64,000 nucleotides of DNA. Source: Flammulina velutipes (Eukaryota > Basidiomycota > Agaricomycetes > Agaricales > Physalacriaceae). How positions within the stretch are numbered: position 1 is the stretch's first letter; every line of letters begins with the position of its first letter. Under the pieces are notes generated by a model, which made no database searches, was not told the origin of the DNA, and saw nothing but the letters and a program-made list of their open reading frames with translations. A program made the translations under genes and the position numbers. The stretch lies in the NCBI GenBank assembly GCA_011800155.1, contig CM022370.1, forward strand, positions 2,418,001 through 2,482,000, in the 5' to 3' direction. Positions 23,610 to 33,944 of the stretch are shown here, one piece after another.

Positions 23610-23662
23610 ATCATAAATTATGATAAGTTTGGATAATTAACGGTTTTAGGTTTTTCCTGATG
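23610..23662 (-). repeat. Right terminal inverted repeat
   Basis: Inverted partner of 21820-21872, followed by the flanking TA at 23663-23664. Confidence 0.6.
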
Positions 23663-23870
23663 TATTTGGGTGGATTTGGGACACCATGTTTGTATGAACT
23701 ACACAGCAGATCTTCTTCTTCCATTAGGCCGGACGGAAATCATATAACCCAGGACGTCGGCAGAAGAGCTTGTTTGTGAAGGTACATACAAGGCATTTTA
23801 AAATTGAACATCGTATATACATAGAGAAATATATCGAGCAAACGTAGTGAAACAACGCGAGCCTAAAGAA

Positions 23871-26800
23871 TCACGACCAAGCGAAAGAAACGGGCGTCAA
23901 CTGAGGAGTATACCCATGGCTCTGCAGACAGCTGTATATCGTCCCAGGACTGTTCCCACAAACAACATCATACCCGCCTTCAGAGCTTGGAAACACATAA
24001 CACTGCTGCTTCGCGGTATTCCAATATGATCCGAACTCATGGCTCGAACACCCAACTTGGAAGCTTGGCTGCGCTCCTCCCTTGAACCAAGCATACACTC
24101 CAGAGCATAGGCTTCCCAGATACAACCCCCCGTCCGAAGCCATGTTCACACCGAAGTATGCCGGGCTTCCAGCATCGGTCAGTTGTGCGCCTTGTGTCGA
24201 AGTGCCTGTAGACAGCCAGATGAAGCCGCCAGACACCGTGAGTTGACCTGACGATCCGGCACCGAAGCACGCAGCTGGCGGGACATTCGCGCCTCCGCCA
24301 GAATTAGTTGACGGGTTGTGGGCTGGGTCACTAGGGGGTGGCACTGGATCGGATTGAGGTGGCTTCGTATTCCATGTATCGACAATGGTAGAAGCAGTGT
24401 CCGTCCCGACTATGCTAGCCTATCGAATACGAGTGAGCGTAAATACGATGGAGGACTTGATCGTTACCTGTTCGATGATGGAAGCAATCGAAGCTGGAAT
24501 CGTCCCAGTACCGAAAATGTTAGTGAGAGAGGCAAGTGCAGATTCAAGTGCCTGTTGTGCATATGTTGCAGACGCAATTGCGGACGCCATGGCTGCCGGA
24601 GTATTTGCGACGGCCTGATAAATATATTCAGCGATACTGAAAGTAAGCTAGATGATGTCTACTACTTACCGCTGCTGCTGCTACGGCAGCGGCGGCAGCT
24701 GCAGCCTTGGCAGCATCCACAACCGCTTTAGCTGCAGCCATGGTAGCAGCAGATTCGTTAGCGCTTGCAAGAGCTGTGAACCGAATATTGATCAGGCTTC
24801 ATCTACAAAGCAAGAGCAAGACAGACCGGCTTGTGCGGCGGCGGCGGCGGCAGCTGCTTCAGCAGCATTCGTTGCAGCATCGCTGGTCGGAGTGGGAGTG
24901 CTTGTTGGTCGTGTAGTGGTTTTCGTGCATGCCGATGGTGCAGCTGCCGCCTCAAAGGCGGGAGCCGTAGTAGGAGTCGAGATCGTGTCATTGTTGAACT
25001 CCTGGAATGGTACTAGAGGGGCGCCTTGATTACACGGACTGCAGTTCCAGGGCTTGTACGTTCCAGGTGGTTTCAGTGCTATAGCGTCGTTGGGATAGTC
25101 GTATGCTGCAAGCGGGATAGGTGGAGGCTTGGCCCGGCTATCCTCAATCGTAATGGTATGACTAGCATCGTTGTCACCAATGAAAGCACCTCCGGAGAAG
25201 AGGGTTCCTATCGCTGTAAGAGAAGTGCCTACTGGGCGAGCATCGACGAGTTTGATGATGTACTCATGACACATTCCGGGATTTGGTCTTTTGATATTCC
25301 GGGGTCTTGACCATATGGAACGATTGTCACCTTGTGTGCGATACAGAGCAGCTACAGCGCTCTGAAGACCTGACTGATAGTTTTGCTCCTGGGTGGGGAC
25401 ACCAGCTGTTACCGCCCCGTTGGCCTTTCCACCTTCAAGTGCTTGATTGAACGGGAACTCGTCGCAGGACACCTGTTACACATCCAGTGAAAAAGAAAGG
25501 ATATCCCTGGATATGACATACCTTCCAGTACGCCGGGTCATGTTGAGTTCTATCACATCCATTGGTTCGCAGCGTCGCTCGATATGCTTCATTACAAATG
25601 CCATTCCTTCGCCTGCCAGTTCCAAAAGAATCGTAGGTCAAGATCATTTCGTCGTTGCTAAGGAGTCCTGAACTGCGAATATTGGCGCAGATATTTGGTA
25701 AGTAGTCGCAATAGTACGTGAGGATAGGAAGAGGAGATGGGGTGTCTGTAGCGCCTTTGCAGGTATCCTTCGATGGCGTAGGGGCGCGATGGTGAAGGAG
25801 AGTATTATTCATGCGTTCGATTACTCGCTCGACGATGGAGAACGAACGGCGCTCCGGCGGGGAACCTCCGTCAAGATTTAGATCGACGGCGACGCGTTCA
25901 GTTCCATTAGTGATATACACGGGAGGTGGCACATTTCTAGGAAGAAAAGCGTCTGCGATAGACGATGAAACCAACGAAGATGAGGAATCGCCGCGAGTGA
26001 GGGACAAGGCAGCGAATTTGGGTTTTGGGCCGGCACTGGTGGTGGTGAATGAAGTGCTGTCGGGTTCTGGGGGTTCCTGAGGACCGTCCTCGTAGCCGCA
26101 AAGAGACAAATCTGCATATGGACAAGGTCCATTTGTAACAGGGTCCCAATCATCCTCGTTCTCATCGCGAATTGGGCTCAACGGGTCCCTAATCGGAGGG
26201 CTGCCCGGCGTAGTGACGAGCACTTCGGAAGAGTACCGCAGCCAGTCGTCAAGGTTGGTGTAAGGGATCTGACCGTTCACGCAGTTTGTCCCAGAACAAA
26301 ACTAACAAGGATCGGGGAATGAGTATATAGCACCAATGGCAACACGTTCACTGACCCCAGTCCAGGTTGCGATCTCAGCCCACCAGGCTAGTACAGCGTC
26401 ACCAGACGTAGGCCAATCCATAGCTAAGGTTGCTTGGACAGTGTTGTAGAAGTAGTTCACGAAATCAGCTGAGCGATATGTGAGACGACAAGGATTGAGC
26501 ATTAGCTGTTAGTGGTCACTCACTCCACGTAACCGGACAGCCGTTGGGGTCAAATGCACAGGAGCCAACCATCGGGGCGTAAACCTACAGAGCAAGACCA
26601 ATGAGACCATGCAGTTGAATCGACATGACACGAACCTTATTGTAGTCGAGACTGTTCATCTGGGAGAGGGTCATGCAAGTACCTGCACAACATGCAGCAT
26701 CTAATACAGACGCGGACTTTTCACGTTCGTCAGGAAAGTATACTTAAGAGGGCCAAGAGTGACTCACTCCAGCACAAGTGGCACCTGTGAAGCATTCTGG

Positions 26801-27026
26801 AATAGACCAGAAATTGTTTGAAGCGACCTGCCGGAAGATCAAGATCGGTTGACAATAACGATTAAGATAATACCTGTCCGCTGGCAATTTTGTTCACACA
26901 GAGCGCAACAAGCGTAGTGCACGAGCTCTGCGGCGATGAGATACATGTCCCATTGGCAGCGACAGTAGGTCGCGCCAACTGAAGTATGCCCAGAAAGACG
27001 AGGGAGAAATACCTAGAGCTCTTCAT
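23871..27026 (-). CDS. Large secreted multi-domain protein with NucA/NucB-type deoxyribonuclease domain
   Basis: Predicted 897 aa; minus exons 26874-27026, 26768-26827, 26636-26716, 26524-26584, 26356-26468, 25522-26301, 24827-25472, 24670-24773, 24468-24614 and 23871-24419. Signal peptide is residues 1-24 (FSLVFLGILQLARPTVAA). Residues ~25-200 are Cys-rich (NGTCISSPQSSC, AACCAGTC, GSCAFDPNGCPV, FCSGTNC). A Pro/Ser-rich linker leads to the nuclease region at ~375-460: GRRRNGICNEAY, then SCDEFPFNQALEGG and VPTQEQNYQSG. These match the RR...C...DEYPFAST.EGG and P..EN..Q.G pattern of NucA/NucB DNases. An Ala-rich coiled segment (~615-720) follows, then a C-terminal Gly/Cys domain (~760-897; GLYLGSLCSGVYAWF, CSSHEFGSYWN). 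Probably an extracellular nuclease; the other domains are unassigned. Confidence 0.85.
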
Positions 27027-28350
27027 TTCGCTGGGTATTCCGAAGCGTGCTAGATGCCTGCTTTATATGAGCGCGTCGACCTTAGTCTGATTTCCGGTGC
27101 ATGTCAAGCACCTACTTTAGTGCATTTCTGCTGGTTTATTTTTGCTAAAGCGCCGACCACATGAGCCTCGTGCTAAGTTTCCGTGATTCAAGGAATGCGA
27201 TTTTTTATTGTGATTGGCTGCCGACGATCTCCTGATCAACGTATGTCAGAGAGCACGCGTTAAGAATAGCATGCGAGTACTCTGGGCGCTTGAGCAGTAG
27301 TGAGAACGGCGAGAAAAAAAATGCGAGAAACTAAGCAAGCACATACCTTCTGATCCGTTCATGCCCGTTAAGTCCCTTCGCGTACCTACACTCGGATGGC
27401 CTTGCCTTTTATGCTAAGCGTTTATCCATAGCAGCATAATCGACTGCTTTATCCAGCATTAACCATCTCCGAGTGCCTCGCAGCTATCTAGTGCCTCGTA
27501 GCTATCTCGCCAATGATGGTCTCGAGCTCAGCCAGTCCTCAGGGCGATTAGGGTTGTTATGTGTTACTCCAAGTTGGCATGACTGGAATAAAGCGACCGC
27601 GGATTTTCATCAACCGCGGGGTTGTAGACCATGTCAGATATATATCTTAGAGTGAAACTATTAGCAACTACAGGACGGAATTTAGAGAAGAAAGTATTTT
27701 CAGGCATACCAGTCTCAGATTGAGGAACGTGAGGGTCTATGTTAATGGAGGACTGTGGCGCGTGAGGCGGCTGTTGAGGAAGTACAGAGAGATTGACAAG
27801 CACCTGTGAGTGTTCATTACAATTGCTATCCTTGAGTCATCTGACGGTTCTCGTAGTTACCACTTGCTTTACCAAAAGTCAAAGGGTAACGTCTTCAAGA
27901 ACAAGCGTGTGTTGATGGTTAGAACACAACAGACCTCCGTGGGAATGTTTTGATGTGACCGGCCCGAGTTCTTGACTGTACAGTGTGGCGCTACAAAACT
28001 ATCAATCGACCATTTAGTGATGCTACAGCATTAGAAATATAATATGGAAAGGCTCGAGTTCTCAGACTCCCTTTAACGCAGAAAAGGACCCGCTGTTCAA
28101 CATCCTGAGCCGTAGTGCAGACGTGTACTACATAACACTAGAAGTTGAACGTTGAACGTCTGCTCCTCATCTTCTCAACGAAATCTACCATCAGACAACT
28201 AAAGTAAATATTCAATAAGAAACAATACAATTGATGGGTACATCAAATAGAGTAACACAACAAACGATAGCGATGAGAAGATAGATGAATAGAAACAAGA
28301 ATCGTAATAAATCGTCAAATAAATCAGGTGGCGGGTATAGCCAAAACAGA
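27027..28350. other. Intergenic region, no gene supported
   Basis: About 1.3 kb between the nuclease start (left, minus) and the Rad21 3' end. ORFs of 60-89 codons on both strands are A/T-rich and not protein-like. A tiny 18-bp direct duplication (GTGCCTCG(C/T)AGCTATCT) lies at 27473-27508. Confidence 0.5.
27062..27067 (-). promoter_or_regulatory. Candidate TATA box of the secreted nuclease gene
   Basis: On the minus strand CATATAAAG lies ~36 nt upstream of the ATG at 27026. Sequence-only call; implies a very short 5' leader. Confidence 0.45.
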
Positions 28351-30660
28351 TCATAGTCCCATTGTCGACGCCAAAGACCTTGCAACAGAAGGTGCTCTGG
28401 ACGCCGAAGGTGTGCTTGAATGCGAAACATGGCCCTGTCGTTCCCACAGTTTAGCCTTCCCAGTGACTTCGATGTTGCCAAAGGGAGCCTCTTGTGTTAA
28501 CTTCACACAGTCACGGGTACCCAACACAAGCAGCTCGAAGAAGAACGAGGCCGCCGCACGCCGTGAGCCCTACAAGATGTATTAGTTCTTGCGCTATTGG
28601 AAAAAAATAAATTGTCCGCACTTTTTCGGCCATCTTGTTGAAACTGAGAACCTTCTCCTCATCCTCGCCTTCGAGAGGGCGTAGCTCCTTCCTGATGACT
28701 CCCAATGCCTTCACAGTGTTCTTACTGTAACCTTTGCCGTCAACCTCTGCCACTTCTTGCTCCCGATCTACGGCCTGTGATTGTGTGGATGGCTTCACGT
28801 CGAACATAGCAATGGGACAGGCCGCATCTGCGTAGCTTTCGACAATATCATCTAGACCAGGTGTGGAGTAACGACTGCGCTCAGATGGAGCCACAGAGCC
28901 GCGCGCACTGAGCACGTCGCCGCCTAAATCCGCGTCTGCTGTCGGAATATCAAGTTGGAAATCGTCAAAGTTGGGTGGCTGGTCGCCAAACTCGAAGCCA
29001 CCGTCGGGACCAACGCTCGCACGTCCAATGTCACTCGGGAGCCCAAGACTCGGTGCCATGCTTCCTTCTCGGCGGGCCTGTTCAACGGCATCCTCGTCGT
29101 CAAGCTTCCTTCGCTTTGTCGGACTTGCCCCAGGAGAATGGCCGCGTCTCTTGGTTGAACGTCCATTGACTGGTTTGAGAAACATCTCTGCGAGCTCCGG
29201 GGCCAAACCGGTAGGTGCCGCATAGAAATAGGTCCCATTTGGTGTAACCTTCGTAGGGAGGAAGTGAGCAATGGGATCCTTCCGGATCTCCAACAGCCGC
29301 ATAACGATAGAAGAGCGAGGGAGAAAATGCGGTTCAGTGAGGATGTCGCTAAGGTCCTTATTGACGGGAGGTCCAAGTCCATTGCGTCCGCGACGTCCGG
29401 GACCGCCATGCAGCTCGGTTTCTTCGTCAATGATCTGCTTCTTCTCTTTATACTTCTTCGGGCCTTTCTTTGGGAATGGTTGAAGGTTGCCATCGATTTC
29501 GACATCGGGAGGCGGAGTCTCAGGTACAGGCGTGAGTGGTGATGCTATAATGAAAGTTAATAGAATTCGCAGTGCAAGAGTTGCAGGAATCTTACAAGCT
29601 CTCGACGGGGAACGAGCCTGGCCAGGAGTTCGTTCGCCCTCGGCGGGAAGATCTGGTAGGTCGAAACTGATGCCCATGTCTCCCAGATTGACATCGTCAA
29701 AATTAGGCATGTCTATGTTCATGTCGTTATCGAATGGGAATTCTGACGGCTCCCGACTCTTGGTGTGGTTCGAGATGAAGTCATGATCCATGTCACCGTT
29801 GCGCATGAGATGGGAAGGGAAGTCGTCCCCTATGACAGCGTCACGACCGACGCCAACGCTACCGTCCACGCTAAAGGTATCTTCGTCCATCATGTTATCG
29901 TCGGGACCAAAGTTAATGCCCAGGTCAAAATCTTGAGAGCCTATGCCATCGCCATCCATGCTGAATGGGTCGTCGAGGTCGAAGCCTGCAAAGTCATCAC
30001 TTGGACGCAACGTGATATCATCCGCTCGGGCTAGATGTTGTCGTCCTTGGGGTCTTGCTATTGCGCGCTCTTCAAAATCAACCTCCCTATAGCTTAGTTA
30101 GATAGGAGGCCATTACACGAGGGCAAACAGCTCACCAATTTATGTCTGGGAATGCGAGATCCATGTTTAGTTCATTTTGTTCGAGGGTGATAGCATCCTT
30201 GTTTGCAACTAGTTCGTCGCCCATGTCGACTATCCCAGGACGGAACGCCTAGCAGAAATGAATATACAGGGGCTAAGACATTGTGGCAGACGAACCATTT
30301 TGATTTTGAGCAATGCTTCGTTGCAATCTTCCAGAAGATATTTTGCCTTGCGGCTGTATATCCGCACAACGCCCAGGAGGAGCTGGCCGCTGAGCCGAAG
30401 GGCGAGTATCTCCATGTCCTGACCCATGATGGCATCTGAGCTGGCATGAGAGGATGGTCATCGAGCAACGATAGGGGATCACGCACCGACGGATTCTTCA
30501 ATATCGGTCTGGAGAGTCTGTGTTTTCGAGAGCTTGCGCTCCATGTGTGCGGCGATCCACACTCTTCCGAGGGGACCGCGACGCGAGAGGATAGCCTCCG
30601 AGTAGAACTAGAGCAAATAATGAGCGTTGGCGTTGCGAGGACGAGGGGACGACGTGCCAT
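28351..30660 (-). CDS. RAD21: Cohesin kleisin subunit Rad21/Scc1
   Basis: Predicted 669 aa; minus exons 30658-30660, 30487-30607, 30296-30435, 30136-30248, 29596-30086, 28622-29544 and 28351-28569. The N-terminal Rad21/Rec8 domain reads [39 protein letters not shown] and then [20 protein letters not shown], the Smc3-binding helices. An acidic linker with DEETELHGG and [16 protein letters not shown] elements follows. The C-terminal winged helix [21 protein letters not shown] and [12 protein letters not shown] binds Smc1. It closes the cohesin ring and is cut by separase at anaphase. The universal start M-FYSE requires an ATG-only first exon joined across an intron with a GC donor (30608-30657). 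The intron at 29545-29595 has no in-frame stop, so retention would be tolerated. Confidence 0.95.
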
Positions 30661-30870
30661 GCTGAATACGAGCGCAAAACAGATGAAATTTCGGCGAGAA
30701 AAAGGGAGAAAGTACGCGGAATGCGCGACGTCGAGAGTCGCGATGATGAGGGTGTCGCGCAAGAAATGTGGCACGCGTTGAACAAACAACACCCGTTTGT
30801 TGGCTCTGTTTGGCATCGGCGTGACTCAAACTTTGGCACAGCCACCGTTTCCGAAAACTCTCTCCGATCC

Positions 30871-32633
30871 ATGTTCACCTCCGTAGCGCGTTCGTCGGTC
30901 AAACGCGCCCAGTCGCGGGTATTTACCGCGTCGTTGGTGACAAGTATGTGGCGCAAATATATGTATCCTAATTTCTTTAACATTTTGTAGCGAGACGATG
31001 CTACTCCGAGGTAGCAGAACCCACTACACTGAAGAGTGCACCATGGACCTTCAACAACGATACTTCATTCCAGCAAACGATGAATAGGACGCCAGTCTCT
31101 ACAACCAACCAAGAGATGTCCACCGCATTCCAACGACGCAAAATTGACCGTGTCATCCGTCTCGCCACCGTCATGAAAGCCCGCGACGTCAAACCCAATG
31201 TCGAAACCTACAACATCCTCATCGCAGCTGTACATCAACGCTATTCCACCTTTGACTGCTTTGCAGTGTACGAAGACATGATCTCCAATGGAATACAGCC
31301 GAATGTCACCACTTACAACGCCTTGATGAAAGTACGTGCCCTATTCATGTTTGTGGTCTCCGATAGTGACACCAAAAACCAGAGTGTCTTCAATTCACGG
31401 CAAATTTACTACATACTCGATGAAATGGCCAATCGAAATGTCCCTGCCAACAACGAGACTTATGAAAGTATCTTTGACTTTCTCTTGAACGCCGGCGCTA
31501 TCGAAATGACTGTTCAATATTTCCAAACCATGAAGAAGGAGGGCTTAGAACCGACATTGCGCTCTATGGAAAACATCGTTACGCGAGCTGCAGAATTCGG
31601 ACACAGTCGCCTCGCCTTTGATCTCGCAAAATCATTTGAAGCTGATTCCCTCCGCGCCCTACCAGCAGAGGCGTGGCTGTCATGTCTTAGCTCCGCCGCA
31701 GACGCCCTATGGGTCAGTCAAAATAACTACCGATCTCCAAAATTCCACTGACTATCACTTCAGGCTGAAGGGGTAACATACGGCTGGGACAAAGTGACAA
31801 AATTCGGCATATGCCCAGACGAGGGTCTCTGCCTAGCAATCCTAACGACTGCTTCGCGCAGAGCCCTACCAGAGCTCGCTGCCGCTGTCCTTGAGACTCT
31901 ACGGACTAGTGGGACCAAGCTCCAAGATTCTCACTTTGCTCCCCTCATCGAAGCTCTTTGCGCGCACGGCCGACTCTCTGACGCATTCCAAGCTCTGACA
32001 TTCATGCGAACCATTGGAGTTAACCCATCCACGCCCTCGATAATCCAGCCAATATCTGCCCTCATAGGGAAGGACGTGGATGCCCTGGACTCTGTGTGGG
32101 CTGTGCTTGATGAATTAGCCACAGAGGGAGAAGCGGTCGATTTAGCCATCATGAATGCCATCGTCCAGGCCGCGGTAGCGTTGGGAGACCTCCAACGTGC
32201 ACTCGGCGCCTACAAAGCTTTCGGTGACTACAAGCTACAGCCCGACCTCGCGACTTTCCACTCCCTAATGCACGCCAGTGTCCAAGCAGGCCACCGACAA
32301 CTCGGAAACGTCCTTCTAAACGACCTGAAGGAGTTGGCAATCCCGCCAGATGCTCAAGTGTATCAGGAGATGATCGACCTTTGCCTCACTGAGGAGACCT
32401 ACGAAGACGCGTTCTTCTACTTGGAGGAGATGAAGGCTGCGGGATTCGTGCCGCCTGCTCGCACGTACAAGGCCATCATCGCGAAGTGTACGGCGAATGA
32501 GGACTCACGGAGTGAAATCGCACTCCAGGAGATGCGAGAGTGTGGGTACGAGATGGAGTCTCGAGCGTCTCCAGCACGAACCGGTTCTGGCCCCAGGCAG
32601 CCTCGCACACCATTGAGACGAGAAAATTCATGA
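30871..32633 (+). CDS. Mitochondrial pentatricopeptide-repeat (PPR) protein
   Basis: Predicted 537 aa; exons 30871-30943, 30991-31331, 31383-31712 and 31764-32633. The N-terminus MFTSVARSSVKRAQSRVF is Arg/Ser/Ala-rich without acidic residues, a typical mitochondrial presequence. At least eight PPR motifs follow: VKPNVETYNILIAA, IQPNVTTYNALM, VPANNETYESIFDFLL, GLEPTLRSMENIV and similar spaced ~35 residues, up to FVPPARTYKAIIAKC. PPR proteins bind organellar RNA for processing, stability or translation. The C-terminus is uncertain. Reading straight through ends in RRENS at 32633. A model using a 29-nt intron at 32546-32574 and a normal 51-nt intron at 32647-32697 also keeps frame and ends in an acidic tail at 32746. 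Confidence 0.88.
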
Positions 32634-33055
32634 GATTGCGCGGAAGGTATGTAGACCCAAGCCAGATCATTCAACCCATTTCTAAACGCATGCATAGTTG
32701 GCTCAAGATGGACCTTGACACTGACTCTGAGGATTCACCTTGGTGACGGATACTACTTTATTATACGGTTTTATATACGTTACGCAATGGTACACTCGGA
32801 TTGGGTGAGAGAATTGACTGAAGACACCCCGTGCTAGTATTTACTTGCCTGAGCAACCTGGAAGCGGTATCAAGGATATTCATAACATCTTTCGCATTTT
32901 GAAAGCATAATAGTACAAGATTGTCCTAGGAGAAACTACCAGAGTGTGATACAGGAAAGATAGCAAGCAAAGTGAAAGTGACAAAACAGCAAGGTTCGAT
33001 GTTCACAGCAATTCGAGAGACAGACGAGAGCAGAAGGGAGAACAGCGGGGAGACT
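32634..33055. other. Convergent 3' intergenic region
   Basis: Between the PPR gene and the small coiled-coil gene. It may include the last PPR exon (32698-32746) in the alternative model. The rest is A/T-rich and shows nothing recognisable. Confidence 0.5.
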
Positions 33056-33848
33056 TCAAGACAGAGTTTCTTTCAGCTTGACGAAATCGATAATGCGTTG
33101 GGTTTCTACGCTCGCGTCGTCAACAATGTAAACGACCACAAAGAAATAATACGAACCCAGACAGGCTTGCTTGACCTTTCCAATGGATTTGATATGCGCA
33201 GCTTCGCACACTTGCCCAGCCTTCTCATTGATCTTGCTTTTCTTCTCCGCTAGGACCTAGGACGCGTTTAAGAATCGATCGATACAAGGATGGGAAAGAG
33301 ATAGACCGCCATCGCGCTGTACTCGTCTCGTATTTCTTCCCAGAGACCTCGTATCTCGTCATCGATAGAAGCGTATGCGATGGCGAACTTTTGATAGTCG
33401 TCGTTGCTGATGATGGAGCGCGTTATTGAGACGCGTCGAGAGATTAGAGAAAGACGTACGCCGCTTGATACAACTCTTCTACCTGTTCGGACGCGTTCGT
33501 TGTCTGACAGAGAAGAGTTAGTAATAGGGAACGGATATGGCATTGCTACGCACATCTCTGGCGACGTGCTTTGCTGCAGCAGCTAGAAACTTTCTCTCCG
33601 TATCCTTCTTTTTCTTGTCCTTCGCGGCTGTGAGTATATTGTCAGAAAGAATCGAAGAATTAATGCACTAAGGCCAACCTAGGACGCGTTTCGCCAGGGC
33701 TTCTTGTAGTCTGAAATGAAGGCGTTAAACATAATATCTATGCGTCCAAGTCTACCGACTGATGGTCATCGCTGCCCTGCGAAGAGAAGTGAAACTCGTC
33801 GTCGTTCTCCTTTTGCTTGCGAGACTTGTTGACGGGATTACGAGGCAT
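33056..33848 (-). CDS. Small Lys-rich coiled-coil protein, unknown function
   Basis: Predicted 162 aa from seven short exons (33760-33848, 33679-33710, 33554-33627, 33460-33503, 33307-33406, 33157-33256, 33056-33105). All introns are 49-53 nt with good GT-AG sites, and the exon sum is a multiple of three, which supports a real gene. The protein begins MPRNPVNKSRKQKENDDEF. It continues as a largely helical, charged chain: LQEALAKRVLG, AKDKKKKDTERKFLAAAAKH, SEQVEELYQAA, IRGLWEEIRDEYSAMAVLAEKK and KETQ-like C-terminal helix (QRIIDFVKLKETLS). There is no signal peptide, TM segment or recognised domain. The start is 96 bp from the divergent RS/RGG gene, so the two probably share a promoter. Confidence 0.75.
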
Positions 33849-33944
33849 GATGGTGGTGGTGTAGAAACGTGAATATATGCTGCGCCACCAAGCACACACA
33901 AACACCGAATGTAAAGAATGCACTCAACAACACCAAATAAACTC

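Larger units (their letters stand above)
21820..23662. mobile_element. Non-autonomous DNA transposon-like element with TIRs and TA flanks
   Basis: The ends at 21820-21872 and 23610-23662 are inverted copies of each other with about seven mismatches in 53 nt. Both begin CATCAGGAAAAACCTAAAAC reading inward. Each end is bordered by TA (21818-21819 and 23663-23664), the target-site duplication expected for Tc1/mariner-superfamily elements. Inside there is no transposase-like ORF; the longest reading frames are under 165 codons and look random. A 21-bp tandem repeat lies near the left end. I call it a 1.84-kb non-autonomous element inserted downstream of the P450; the central ~1 kb, higher in GC, may be captured sequence. 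Confidence 0.6.

Noticed and set aside
24792..25029. Repeat-rich GCN tract as a microsatellite or prion-like locus
   Set aside because: It encodes the Ala-rich helix of the secreted nuclease; codons are mixed, so it is ordinary coding sequence with biased composition.
27564..27803. 79-codon minus-strand ORF in the gap before RAD21
   Set aside because: Pro/Ser/Asn-rich at the start but with no recognisable domain, no splice partners and A/T-rich surroundings; insufficient support.
29264..29786. Plus-strand ORFs of 70-99 codons across the Rad21 gene
   Set aside because: Shadows of the conserved Rad21 reading frame on the opposite strand.
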